Assembly: GCA_019416685.1 (NCBI GenBank)
Contig: DXWV01000030.1
Location: 82,054-146,053, forward strand
Direction of reading: 5' to 3'
Origin: Bacteroides sp.
GTDB taxonomy: Bacteria; Bacteroidota; Bacteroidia; Bacteroidales; Bacteroidaceae
DNA length: 64,000 bases
Positions within the stretch are counted from its first letter, which is position 1, and each line of letters starts with the position of its first letter. This document shows, one piece after another, positions 27,642 to 36,086 of this stretch. The notes beneath the pieces are model-generated. The model searched no databases and was not told where the DNA came from. It was given only the letters and a program-made list of their open reading frames with translations. Both the position numbers and the translations under genes were made by a program.

Positions 27642-29189
27642 ATGTTTGTAAAGCTGAAATTCTCTCTAATAATATGCTTGTCTCTTTCCTGCCTTTGCCA
27701 TGCGCAAGGCGGGAAAGATTCGCTACGCCTGTATCGGGATGTGCTCTATCTGGGTAATATGCAATACGGCAGTAATAATCCAACAGGAATTTCCGGTTCA
27801 TCTTTGTGTAGTGTGACGGATATTAATATTAACTTCCTTCGTTCTTCGGGTGACTTCCGGTTGGTAGATCAGCCCTCGCGTGAACACTGGTGGAGCGGAA
27901 GCTTGTTTGGGATACAGCGGATTGGCAAAATAACTTTTGAAGGAGATGTCAGCTATGAGAATGGCAAACAGACGGACCGGAAATGGAATAGTACGCTGTT
28001 TATTGCTGATGATAATCCGTTTATTGTGGCCGACTCACTTACGGGGGATTACAATGTGGAGAAGTTCAAACTTAACGGAGGCTTCTCTTATGAGATTAAT
28101 ACACACTGGAGAGCCGGGTTGAGAGCGATATATGAGGTTGGAAGTAGTGCGGATCAGACAGATCCTCGCCCCGATATCAAAGGAATGCGCTTTTTGCTCA
28201 ATCCGGGTGTGGATTATCAATGGGGTAACTTCAGAATTGGTGCTTCTGCCGGTGTACGCTGGCTGGGTGAATCAGTGAATTATACTTTGGTAAAAACTTA
28301 CGAAACCTATCAGCTATTTTTGTTCCGGGGTATGGGAAATTATGAAAGTCAGCAGGCAATTGGCTTCCAACGCAGATACACCGGAACCGCTTATCAGGGT
28401 AATTTACAGTTTGGTTGGAGTAATACGGTTCATCTTGCTGATTTCCTTGAGTTAGGTTACGAGAAATCTACAGAAGAAGCAATAGATGGTAGCAGCAGTA
28501 ATAAATATAAAGGAGGAAAGTATGCACGTACAAGATTCTCTTTAACGAACCGTTTTCGGATTTCCGGAGAAAGAACAATGCATAATGTCACTCTTGAGGC
28601 TTCGCATAATAAAGTAGAAGGAACGTGGTATATCCAGACACAGTCCAGTGATGCAGATGGCAATACCGTATGGGAAGTAAAAGATGCTTCCGTATGCCAT
28701 ATTGAGAAACGGATAGACGCTTCACTTACCTACCGTATGGACCGGATGCGGCAAATGCTGCCACATTTCACCTGGGAGGTGAAGGCCGGAGTCCGTCAGT
28801 CTGACATAAAAAATTATCCGGAGGTTTATTTGCAGAAATATACGGCTGCTTATGCTGTACTGAATGCCTGTAAGAACCTTCCTATTAAGAAAAGTCTGCT
28901 TAGCATCTATCTTAACGGGATGTATAATCACAGGCTCTCTTCCAGCTTTTCAGCGGATGGACTGAAGCTGAAAACTGTTTATAGCCTTCCTGCTTTTGAA
29001 ACCTCTGCAGCTGCTTACTGTCAAGGGAATATAGGTGCAAAGGCACAGGTTCCTCTTGTTATTTCTGGTTTTCACTCGTGGCTGGGAGTATATGCGGAGT
29101 ATACATTGAAACATTACACGGGAGATTATGTGCCTCTGGACGGTACAAACCGTAATCAATTAAATGTGGGTGTGAATTTGACTTTTTAA
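27642..29189 (+). CDS. Outer-membrane beta-barrel protein of unknown function (DUF6850-like)
   Basis: 515 residues: signal peptide (CLCHAQ), then alternating aromatic and polar beta strands throughout, ending in LNVGVNLTF, a standard barrel terminus. There is no plug domain. The gene lies 14 nt behind the DUF4876-type lipoprotein and 23 nt ahead of the C25-like peptidase. I associate this type of protein with DUF6850 and with DUF4876 operons, from memory and without a search. It may be a second channel or a surface anchor for the peptidases. Confidence 0.62.
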   Translation: MFVKLKFSLIICLSLSCLCHAQGGKDSLRLYRDVLYLGNMQYGSNNPTGISGSSLCSVTDININFLRSSGDFRLVDQPSREHWWSGSLFGIQRIGKITFEGDVSYENGKQTDRKWNSTLFIADDNPFIVADSLTGDYNVEKFKLNGGFSYEINTHWRAGLRAIYEVGSSADQTDPRPDIKGMRFLLNPGVDYQWGNFRIGASAGVRWLGESVNYTLVKTYETYQLFLFRGMGNYESQQAIGFQRRYTGTAYQGNLQFGWSNTVHLADFLELGYEKSTEEAIDGSSSNKYKGGKYARTRFSLTNRFRISGERTMHNVTLEASHNKVEGTWYIQTQSSDADGNTVWEVKDASVCHIEKRIDASLTYRMDRMRQMLPHFTWEVKAGVRQSDIKNYPEVYLQKYTAAYAVLNACKNLPIKKSLLSIYLNGMYNHRLSSSFSADGLKLKTVYSLPAFETSAAAYCQGNIGAKAQVPLVISGFHSWLGVYAEYTLKHYTGDYVPLDGTNRNQLNVGVNLTF

Positions 29190-29212
29190 TGAATTAAAGT
29201 AATAGACGAAAA

Positions 29213-31399
29213 ATGATAAAAAGAATTGTTAGTTTACTGATTCTTACCGGGACAATAACCTCTGTTGCATTGGCTGCAAAACTTCAACGGGGTTTCGCTA
29301 TTGTAGTTGATCCGGTGAGCTATAAGGAAGCTCGTACGGATATAGATAATTATGCTAAGGCCGTAGAGAATGACGGACTAAAGACCTACATCATTGTAGA
29401 TCGTTGGGGAGTCCCTGATTCGATTCGTTTTCAGCTTCGGCAGTTGTATCTTCAAAAAGAATGCCCTATTGAAGGAGCTGTTTTTGTAGGGGATATCCCG
29501 GTACCTATGATACGTGATGCGCAACACCTGACTTCTGCTTTTAAAATGAATCAGGAAACCTTTCCCCGTACCGAGTCATCGGTACCTTCTGATCGTTTTT
29601 ATGATGATTTCGATCTGAAGTTCAATTTCTTGGATAAAGATGAACAGTATCCATTGTATTACTACTACTCTCTGGCTCCGGATTCTCCGCAATTTCTGTC
29701 TCCTGAAATCTATTCGGGACGTATAAAAATGTCGGCTGATGATGCTTCTAAATATGATAAGTTACGTGCTTATCTGCAAAAGGTAGTGGCTTTAAAGCAA
29801 AATACTAATCTTGCCGATCAGTTACTTTACTTCAGTGGGCAGGGGTATGTGTCCGAATCTATGATGGCCCGGATTGATGAGAAGTTAGCTTTAGTTGAAA
29901 ACTTTCCCTGGACACGAATACAGCAAAATGGCATTGAGTATATTGATCACAAGCGGGATGCTGCTGTGAAGTATCGCCTGATGTCCGAACTTCAACGCAA
30001 TGATCTTGATATCGCTATTCTCCATCATCACGGAGATGTGGAAATAGAATATATGAATGATCTGCCCGAACCGCAGACCACAAAAGACCAGGTAGAGGGT
30101 ATTAAGCTTTATTTGCGTGAAACAATGCGCCATGCCCGTGAGAAGGGAAAGAATACTGATTCGATACAGTTGGTATTAAGTAAGCGTTTCGATGACCTTC
30201 CGATTTCTTGGTTTGAAGGTAGTTTTGATCCGGAAATGACAAAAAAAGATTCTCTTTTCCTGCGTAGTCTCGATTTGTATATTGAAGATTTTGACAACTA
30301 TACTCCTAATGCCCGTTTTATTGTGCTGGATGCTTGTTTCAACGGTTCTTACCATAAAGATAAGTATATAGCCGGTGCCTATATTTCGGGTAAAGGTAAT
30401 ACAATGGCTGTACTTGCAAACAGTGTAAACGTGCTGCAGGAGAAGTGGACAGACCGTTATCTGGGGCTTGTTGGACTGGGTATGAGAGTTGGGCGTATGG
30501 CGATGGAAAATCCTTATCTGGAAGGGCATTTGATTGGTGATCCTACTTTTCATTTTACCACTCCTGTTTCTTTGGGATTTGATATCAATGAAGTGCTTTC
30601 AACTAAAAATGCTACTTGGTGGAAGAAGCTGTTGAATAGTTCTTATCCTGCTTTGCAGGCTATGGCACTAAGGAAACTTTCGGATGGCGGACAGATGAAC
30701 TCCGGCCAACTGTTGGATAAGTTTATGAGTAGCCCGTCTGATATAGTACGTATGGAATGTTTGGTATTGCTTTCTGAATATGATGATGATAACTTTATCC
30801 GTTGTCTTGATCTGGCAGTATCCGACAGTTATGAAATGATCCAGCGTTTTGCTATCAATATGATTGCCCGTAATGGAGATGATCGTCTGATTCCCGCATT
30901 GATTCGTGCCGCTATCCGTAATAATACGGCAGAGCGTATTGAATTTAATGTAAAACAGGCACTTGCACTTTTTCCGGAAAAAGAATTGACGGCTGAGTTT
31001 CAGAAACAATTTAATCCGGTATTGTATGTAGAGAGTGAAAAGGCAGAGAAAGGTATTAAACGTGCCATTGAAGTGAACTCTAACCGTTGGCTGAAAGATA
31101 TTAGTTCCATTTATGCGGATGATAGTCTTACGGTGAATCAACGGTTGGGACGTATCCGCTATTTACGTAATTATAATGTGCACAGCCAGGTTCCTCAGTT
31201 ATTGGAGTATCTTCAAAAAACGGATAATGAACCGGTTCAGATTTCATTGCTTGAAGCATTGGGATGGTTCAGAATGTCATGTCGGCACGATGAAATAAGT
31301 CAGGTGGTACAGGCTATGAGTCAGGATAGTCATTATTCGCAAGCTGTGCGTGATGAGGCGCTTAAAACCTATAACCGGATAATGAATCATCGCAAATGA
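29213..31399 (+). CDS. C25 (gingipain)-like cysteine peptidase with C-terminal HEAT repeats
   Basis: 728 residues with a signal peptide. Residues about 25-460 resemble the gingipain catalytic fold of clan CD: an early Rossmann-like region (AVFVGDIPVPMI), the histidine motif LHHHGD (H272-H273) and the cysteine motif LDACFNGSYH (C375), spaced as in C25 peptidases. Residues about 480-728 are alpha-helical HEAT-like repeats (VRMECLVLLSEY, AINMIARNGDDRLIP, QISLLEALGWF). I saw no type IX sorting domain, so it is probably periplasmic or anchored by a partner. Its stop overlaps the next start (ATGA), so translation of the two peptidases is coupled. Peptidase activity is inferred from the dyad. Confidence 0.78.
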   Translation: MIKRIVSLLILTGTITSVALAAKLQRGFAIVVDPVSYKEARTDIDNYAKAVENDGLKTYIIVDRWGVPDSIRFQLRQLYLQKECPIEGAVFVGDIPVPMIRDAQHLTSAFKMNQETFPRTESSVPSDRFYDDFDLKFNFLDKDEQYPLYYYYSLAPDSPQFLSPEIYSGRIKMSADDASKYDKLRAYLQKVVALKQNTNLADQLLYFSGQGYVSESMMARIDEKLALVENFPWTRIQQNGIEYIDHKRDAAVKYRLMSELQRNDLDIAILHHHGDVEIEYMNDLPEPQTTKDQVEGIKLYLRETMRHAREKGKNTDSIQLVLSKRFDDLPISWFEGSFDPEMTKKDSLFLRSLDLYIEDFDNYTPNARFIVLDACFNGSYHKDKYIAGAYISGKGNTMAVLANSVNVLQEKWTDRYLGLVGLGMRVGRMAMENPYLEGHLIGDPTFHFTTPVSLGFDINEVLSTKNATWWKKLLNSSYPALQAMALRKLSDGGQMNSGQLLDKFMSSPSDIVRMECLVLLSEYDDDNFIRCLDLAVSDSYEMIQRFAINMIARNGDDRLIPALIRAAIRNNTAERIEFNVKQALALFPEKELTAEFQKQFNPVLYVESEKAEKGIKRAIEVNSNRWLKDISSIYADDSLTVNQRLGRIRYLRNYNVHSQVPQLLEYLQKTDNEPVQISLLEALGWFRMSCRHDEISQVVQAMSQDSHYSQAVRDEALKTYNRIMNHRK

Positions 31400-32937
31400 A
31401 TAACTTACGAAAATATATAATTTTAATAGCTTGCCTGCTTGCTATCGGCTTATCATCGGTAGCACAGCAGGTACGCCCCGTTTATCCGGTGAAGCCTTTG
31501 ACGCAGGAGGATATTTCCCGCAGGCAAAGAATACCGGAGTGGGGAACGAATACACGTTCTGCCTCCTCTGCTGTACTTCCGGAGGGTGTAGATAATTCAA
31601 CTTTGAAATATTTTCCTCCTGTATTCTCTCAGTTGGGTAACTCCTGTTCACAAGCCTCCGGTGTACGCTATGTTTATACTTATGAGCTGAATCGCTTACT
31701 TGATCGTGCTGCTGATAATCCTGAACACATCTTCAATTATCATTTTACCTGGAATTATCTGAATGAGGGAAATGACCAAGGCTCTCACCCGGAACTGGGT
31801 TATAACATGATGAAGGTGGCTGGTGCTGTAACATTGAGCGATATGAATGATGAGAGTGCTGCCACTTCCTCTACTACCTGGATGACTGGTTATGATAAAT
31901 ATCTTCGTGCTATGAATTATCGGGTGAAAAGTTACTCAAAGTTTACTCTAAAGACACGGGAAGGTATAGATCGCCTTCGTCAATATCTCTATAATCGTGG
32001 CGAAGAAGGAGAGCCGGGTGGTGTGGTTACTTTTTCGTGCAAGAGCTCTGATTGGAAAGAAGTTACTTATAAGGGGGCATCTGTCACTGGATTGACACAT
32101 ATGATTACCCGTCCCGGTACGGACGGAGCACATGCTCTTACTATTGCCGGATATGATGATACGGTGGCCTATGATTTGAATGGTGATGGAGAAATTACTG
32201 AGGATGAGCGCGGAGCTTTCATTGTAGTCAATTCCTGGGGAACCTGGTGGGGAAGTGAGGGTAAGTGTTATTATCCTTATAAATATTTTCTGCTTCCTGC
32301 CGCTGAGGGGGGGCTTGCCGATTTGGATGCAGAAGCGCTTATGGTAGAGCCGGAGATTCATACTCCGCTTGTTGTCTTTCGGGTGAAATTGACTTATACA
32401 TCCCGCAATGATCTCTATTTTCGTTTGGGTGTAGCCGATGGAGATGCCACTTCTCCTTCCGTCATATTAGATTATCCGTTAATGCTGACACAGGGCGGTG
32501 ACTATTATATGCAGGGAAATGGTACGCTTGAATCTTTCAAGACCATTGAAGTAGGACTTAACTTTACAGATAAATTGGCTGATTTTCAATCTTTCCGCGC
32601 TCCGAAATATTTTCTGATTGTTAGGCAAATTGGTAACGGGAAGTTAGGGGAAGGGAAAATAAACAGTTTTTCTGTGAACGACTATCGTACCGGGACGGAA
32701 TATGTTTGTACAGAGAAGGATTTAGCTATTAAAGGAGAGATAAAACTGTCTACCTCCTCTACTATAGAAAGTGGACTTTCAGCCAGTCCTTTGGAATGGC
32801 TGGTTTCTGATACTAATATACCTCAGTCTCACCCATTTGTGATTCGTAAGGCAAATGGACAAACTGTTAAGTTACAGTTTCAAGGTTATGACCGGAAAAA
32901 TGGAAAACTTACCATTCGTTATGCTCCTCTGCCTTGA
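31396..32937 (+). CDS. Papain-like (C1) cysteine peptidase, exported
   Basis: 513 residues after a signal peptide (LSSVAQQ). The papain triad is visible: cysteine C84 in QLGNSCSQAS, histidine H246 in GAHALTIAGYDD and asparagine N279 in VVNSWGTWWG. There is no recognisable propeptide before the catalytic domain, and about 200 residues of beta-rich sequence follow it (about 315-513). It starts inside the stop of the C25-like peptidase (ATGA overlap). Two unlike cysteine peptidases in tandem within a receptor operon suggests sequential attack on a host or dietary protein. Substrate unknown. Confidence 0.85.
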   Translation: MNNLRKYIILIACLLAIGLSSVAQQVRPVYPVKPLTQEDISRRQRIPEWGTNTRSASSAVLPEGVDNSTLKYFPPVFSQLGNSCSQASGVRYVYTYELNRLLDRAADNPEHIFNYHFTWNYLNEGNDQGSHPELGYNMMKVAGAVTLSDMNDESAATSSTTWMTGYDKYLRAMNYRVKSYSKFTLKTREGIDRLRQYLYNRGEEGEPGGVVTFSCKSSDWKEVTYKGASVTGLTHMITRPGTDGAHALTIAGYDDTVAYDLNGDGEITEDERGAFIVVNSWGTWWGSEGKCYYPYKYFLLPAAEGGLADLDAEALMVEPEIHTPLVVFRVKLTYTSRNDLYFRLGVADGDATSPSVILDYPLMLTQGGDYYMQGNGTLESFKTIEVGLNFTDKLADFQSFRAPKYFLIVRQIGNGKLGEGKINSFSVNDYRTGTEYVCTEKDLAIKGEIKLSTSSTIESGLSASPLEWLVSDTNIPQSHPFVIRKANGQTVKLQFQGYDRKNGKLTIRYAPLP

Positions 32938-32960
32938 TAACTATAAATAGAAATTCATTT

Positions 32961-33326
32961 ATGAAACCCATTGTTTTTATTTTAATATGTTTAGGTCTGT
33001 TTACTTCTTGTGCTTCGGAGAAATCTGTAATACAAGAGGATGATCGTCTGATTACTTTGTCCGGATTGAGTGATACTCAGTGGACTTATATTTCTTTGTC
33101 TACTGGTGAGGTGGTGGGAACCTCACCTCTGAATTCTGCTGAAGATGATGCTCAATGGCGTCTTCGCACCGATTGGGATATGGCTGTTTGCGGAAAGTAT
33201 ATTCGTACAAATAGTGGTACTTCGGGTGTAGGTCAGGGAGGTATTCAGTCAGTGTCGACTCCTTATGAAGAGCTTACCACTGTTCCTTCTGAAGAGTTTC
33301 AGGTGGATGTATATACCAACAAATAG
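32961..33326 (+). CDS. Short HmuY-like lipoprotein
   Basis: 121 residues from the ATG at 32961, which gives a clean lipoprotein signal (LFTSC); an ATG 27 nt upstream would displace it. The body carries HmuY-family signatures: WTYISLSTGEVVG, WRLRTDWDMAVCG, then IRTNSGTSGVGQGG. HmuY proteins capture heme, often from host hemoproteins degraded by proteases, and hand it to a TonB receptor. This one is much shorter than the usual 200 or so residues and ends after the core motif, so it may be a minimal form or bind something else. Last gene of the operon. Confidence 0.72.
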   Translation: MKPIVFILICLGLFTSCASEKSVIQEDDRLITLSGLSDTQWTYISLSTGEVVGTSPLNSAEDDAQWRLRTDWDMAVCGKYIRTNSGTSGVGQGGIQSVSTPYEELTTVPSEEFQVDVYTNK

Positions 33327-33341
33327 ATTGTTTATATAAAG

Positions 33342-33433
33342 AAAGTACGTATTTAACTGCTACTTAAATACGTATTTAATGGTGTGTTAAATACGTTAGT
33401 TTATAGTATAAAAATACGTACTTTTTTAAAGCT
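33342..33433. repeat. Four-unit tandem array, 23-bp period, TACGT core
   Basis: The core TACGT recurs at 33346, 33369, 33392 and 33415, exactly 23 nt apart. Units begin with AAATACGTA-like text and have unrelated second halves. Unit 2 is a 16-bp perfect palindrome (33364-33379). Units 1 and 4 are inverted complements (13 bp, 33342-33354 with 33412-33424) followed by TTTT, so the array could fold as a terminator between the convergent genes. Confidence 0.8.
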
Positions 33434-33469
33434 TGATAATCAGTATTTTCTGAGAGAAGAAACACTGTC

Positions 33470-33676
33470 TCATTTCAAATCTTCTTTGATGACTTTATCC
33501 ATTTCCTTGATTCGTTGTTTCTTACTTTTAGTAATGTTTTCTTTGGTATCATGAAATACATTTTCAGTCTCTGATACTTCATTACTCCAATCTCCAAACT
33601 TATCAGTTGCCGGACGTCCGTCAGGATCAATGTTCTCTTCAGCAATAGAATTGTTTCTGTTAATAATATCACTCAT
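33470..33676 (-). CDS. Small hydrophilic protein, unknown
   Basis: 68 residues, rich in Asn, Asp, Glu and Lys, with no signal peptide, membrane segment or cysteine. A central DPDGRPATDKFGDWSNE stretch is followed by a lysine-rich helix. A purine-rich stretch (AAAACAGAACG) precedes the ATG. It stands alone between the HmuY-like gene and the divergent PL8 lyase, with the 23-bp array 37 nt past its stop. The codon pattern looks coding, but I recognise no family. Confidence 0.5.
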   Translation of the reverse strand: MSDIINRNNSIAEENIDPDGRPATDKFGDWSNEVSETENVFHDTKENITKSKKQRIKEMDKVIKEDLK

Positions 33677-33782
33677 AATCGTTCTGTTTTAATTGTTTAT
33701 ATGTATAAAACAGTCACAAATAAGGAATGTTCTGTTTTTTATACTTTTTGTAAAATATAGCATTTAATTATCATTGGATCAG

Positions 33783-33798
33783 AGGTGTATCTACACCT
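33783..33798. promoter_or_regulatory. 16-bp palindrome between small protein and PL8 lyase
   Basis: AGGTGTA, TC, TACACCT form a perfect inverted repeat about 106 nt upstream of the PL8 ATG, in the divergent intergenic region. Its symmetry suits a dimeric repressor or activator; no second copy was seen in the window. Confidence 0.35.
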
Positions 33799-33903
33799 TT
33801 CGGATATTAAAAAGAGGAAAAATATACTGTATAATAGCTTGTATCTCATAGAAAATTGCCAACTTTACTGACAATTTATAACAGTAATTTATAAAAAAAG
33901 ACT

Positions 33904-36075
33904 ATGAGAACAGTACTTCGTTGTATAGTAGGGGTTGTATTTGCAATGTCTTTTCTGCCGGCTATGGCAGATACCTATCTTTCGTCTCCTTTGTCCGGAG
34001 AGATTAATGAATTTGAAATGTTGATGGATAAGATACGGACAGACTTTGCCGGTAACCCTTCCATTGATCAATCCCTGGTTAAGTATAATGCTGCCGATGG
34101 TTCATTCACAGATATAGATTATACTCGTACGGATCGTACAAACTGGGAACCGTTGACCCATATTGACCGTGTTTATGACTTTGTTTTTGCCTATACCAAT
34201 CCGAAGAATAAATACTATCAACAAGAAGCACTGTATAATAAGATTGTAGATGCACTTGAATATTGGTATCAGCGTAATCCGAATTGTAGTAACTGGTGGT
34301 ACAATCAGATAGCCGAACCGCAACGGATGGGTGTTCTCCTGATTCAGATGCGCACGGGGAAAAAGCATATTCCTGCCGATCTTGAACATAGAACACTGGA
34401 ACGGATGAAAGCTGAAGGTGGAGATCCGGGCAAATGGACCGGAGCTAATATGACTGATATCGCTCTGCATTGGATTTATCGGGCCTGTTTGACATCTGAC
34501 GAAGAAATGTTGAAGACGGCTATTGCTTATTCATATAGTACTGTTGAATATACTACCAAGGAGGGATTCCAATATGACAATTGTTATTTTCAACATGGAG
34601 TACAGTTGTACATAGGTGGATATGGTGACGAGATACTGAAAGGAGTGACCCAGGTGGCTATGTATACAAGAGGTACCCGATATGCTTTGCCTGTAGAAAA
34701 GCTGGCACTTTTGAGTAAGTTCATGCGGGGTACTTATTACCAGACGATTCGTGGTAAGTATATGTCATATGATGTATTGGGGCGTGGAGTAAGCCGTCCC
34801 GGTATCCTGGATAAAAGTGCGATGGCTGAATTTGCTGAACGAATGATTGTTCTGGATCCGGAATATGCCGGTGAATATGCAGCAATTGTAGAACGTCTTG
34901 CCGGAAAGAAACCTGCAGATTATGCTGTGAAACCATGCCATACACACTATTTTATCGGAGATTATACATTGCATGTACGTCCGGGATATACGTTTGATGT
35001 TCGTATGGCTTCTTCTCGTACTATGCGCTGTGAGTATGGGAATGGAGAGAATCTGAAAACTTATTTCCTTTCGGATGGTTGTACCAATATAGTAGTAAAG
35101 GGAGATGAGTATTATAATATCTTTCCGGTATGGGATTGGGCAAAGATACCCGGAGTGACGGCACCACAGATGACAACTATTCCCAAAGCTGCCAGTGACT
35201 GGCAGACGAGAGGAACATCCACTTTTGCCGGTGGTGTATCAGATAGTATCTATGGGGCAACGGCTTATGCTTATCAGGACGATTATGCCGGAGTGAATAC
35301 TACTGCAAAAAAAGCATGGTTCTTTTTTGATGAGGAAATTGTATGTTTGGGGGCAGGAATTACATCTTCTGCAACTGTGAATGTTGCTACAACAGTAAAC
35401 CAGTGTCTGCTCGGTGATAAGACTCCGGTTGTCGTATCCGATAATAACCGTGTTTCTACTGTAAAAACAGGAGATTATTTCTATAAAAACAAATTGGATT
35501 GGGTGTTACATAATGGAGTCGGGTATGTGTTTCCTATGGGGGGTAATGTCTTTTTAAGCAATAAAATACAGTCCGGCAACTGGTATGATATCAATACAGC
35601 TGCACCGAAGCTGGAACAGAGCACAGATGTATTTACGCTCGGATTCGATCATGGGCTATCACCCCGGGATGCAACTTATGCTTATAGCGTGATTCCCAAT
35701 AAAAAGACAGCGAAAGATATGGATGCTTATCCGGTGGACAATATAGAGATTCTTGCCAATAGTGATTCAATGCAGGTGGTTAGGAATAAGAAGTTGGATG
35801 TTTGGGAACTGATATTTTATCGGGCTGCAACATTCAGTCACGATAAGATCACTGTAAAGGTGGATAAAGGCTGTGCACTACTTTTTAAAGATATAATGAA
35901 TGCTTCTGTACAATTTCATGTCGCGGATCCTGCACAGACGCAATCAATTATTAGTGTAGAGGTTTGTATCCCTTCTGTAGATAAGCATACAAAGACGGTA
36001 GTATGTGATTTTTCGGATACAGGCGTTTATGCAGGAATGTCAAAAGTGTATTCTTTGGAGAAGTCAAAAGATTAA
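33904..36075 (+). CDS. Polysaccharide lyase family 8 (hyaluronate/chondroitin lyase-like), complete
   Basis: 723 residues with a signal peptide (LPAMA). Order: alpha/alpha toroid (about 25-330), super-sandwich (about 345-610), C-terminal beta domain (about 630-715). Catalytic residues line up with those of hyaluronate lyase: N182 in TGANMTD, H231 in YFQHG and Y240 in GGYG, with the aromatic patch NWW near 138. PL8 lyases cut chondroitin, hyaluronan or similar chains, leaving an unsaturated uronate, the substrate type of GH105/GH88 enzymes. It lacks the sorting domain found in the paralogue at the left edge. It lies 20 kb from the main cluster and beside unrelated genes. Confidence 0.92.
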   Translation: MRTVLRCIVGVVFAMSFLPAMADTYLSSPLSGEINEFEMLMDKIRTDFAGNPSIDQSLVKYNAADGSFTDIDYTRTDRTNWEPLTHIDRVYDFVFAYTNPKNKYYQQEALYNKIVDALEYWYQRNPNCSNWWYNQIAEPQRMGVLLIQMRTGKKHIPADLEHRTLERMKAEGGDPGKWTGANMTDIALHWIYRACLTSDEEMLKTAIAYSYSTVEYTTKEGFQYDNCYFQHGVQLYIGGYGDEILKGVTQVAMYTRGTRYALPVEKLALLSKFMRGTYYQTIRGKYMSYDVLGRGVSRPGILDKSAMAEFAERMIVLDPEYAGEYAAIVERLAGKKPADYAVKPCHTHYFIGDYTLHVRPGYTFDVRMASSRTMRCEYGNGENLKTYFLSDGCTNIVVKGDEYYNIFPVWDWAKIPGVTAPQMTTIPKAASDWQTRGTSTFAGGVSDSIYGATAYAYQDDYAGVNTTAKKAWFFFDEEIVCLGAGITSSATVNVATTVNQCLLGDKTPVVVSDNNRVSTVKTGDYFYKNKLDWVLHNGVGYVFPMGGNVFLSNKIQSGNWYDINTAAPKLEQSTDVFTLGFDHGLSPRDATYAYSVIPNKKTAKDMDAYPVDNIEILANSDSMQVVRNKKLDVWELIFYRAATFSHDKITVKVDKGCALLFKDIMNASVQFHVADPAQTQSIISVEVCIPSVDKHTKTVVCDFSDTGVYAGMSKVYSLEKSKD

Positions 36076-36086
36076 AATAGAATGAT

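Noticed and set aside
33342..33433. CRISPR array
   Set aside because: Repeats are only about 8-10 bp with 23-bp pitch, too short for repeat-spacer units, and no cas genes are present. The same holds for 63895-63963.
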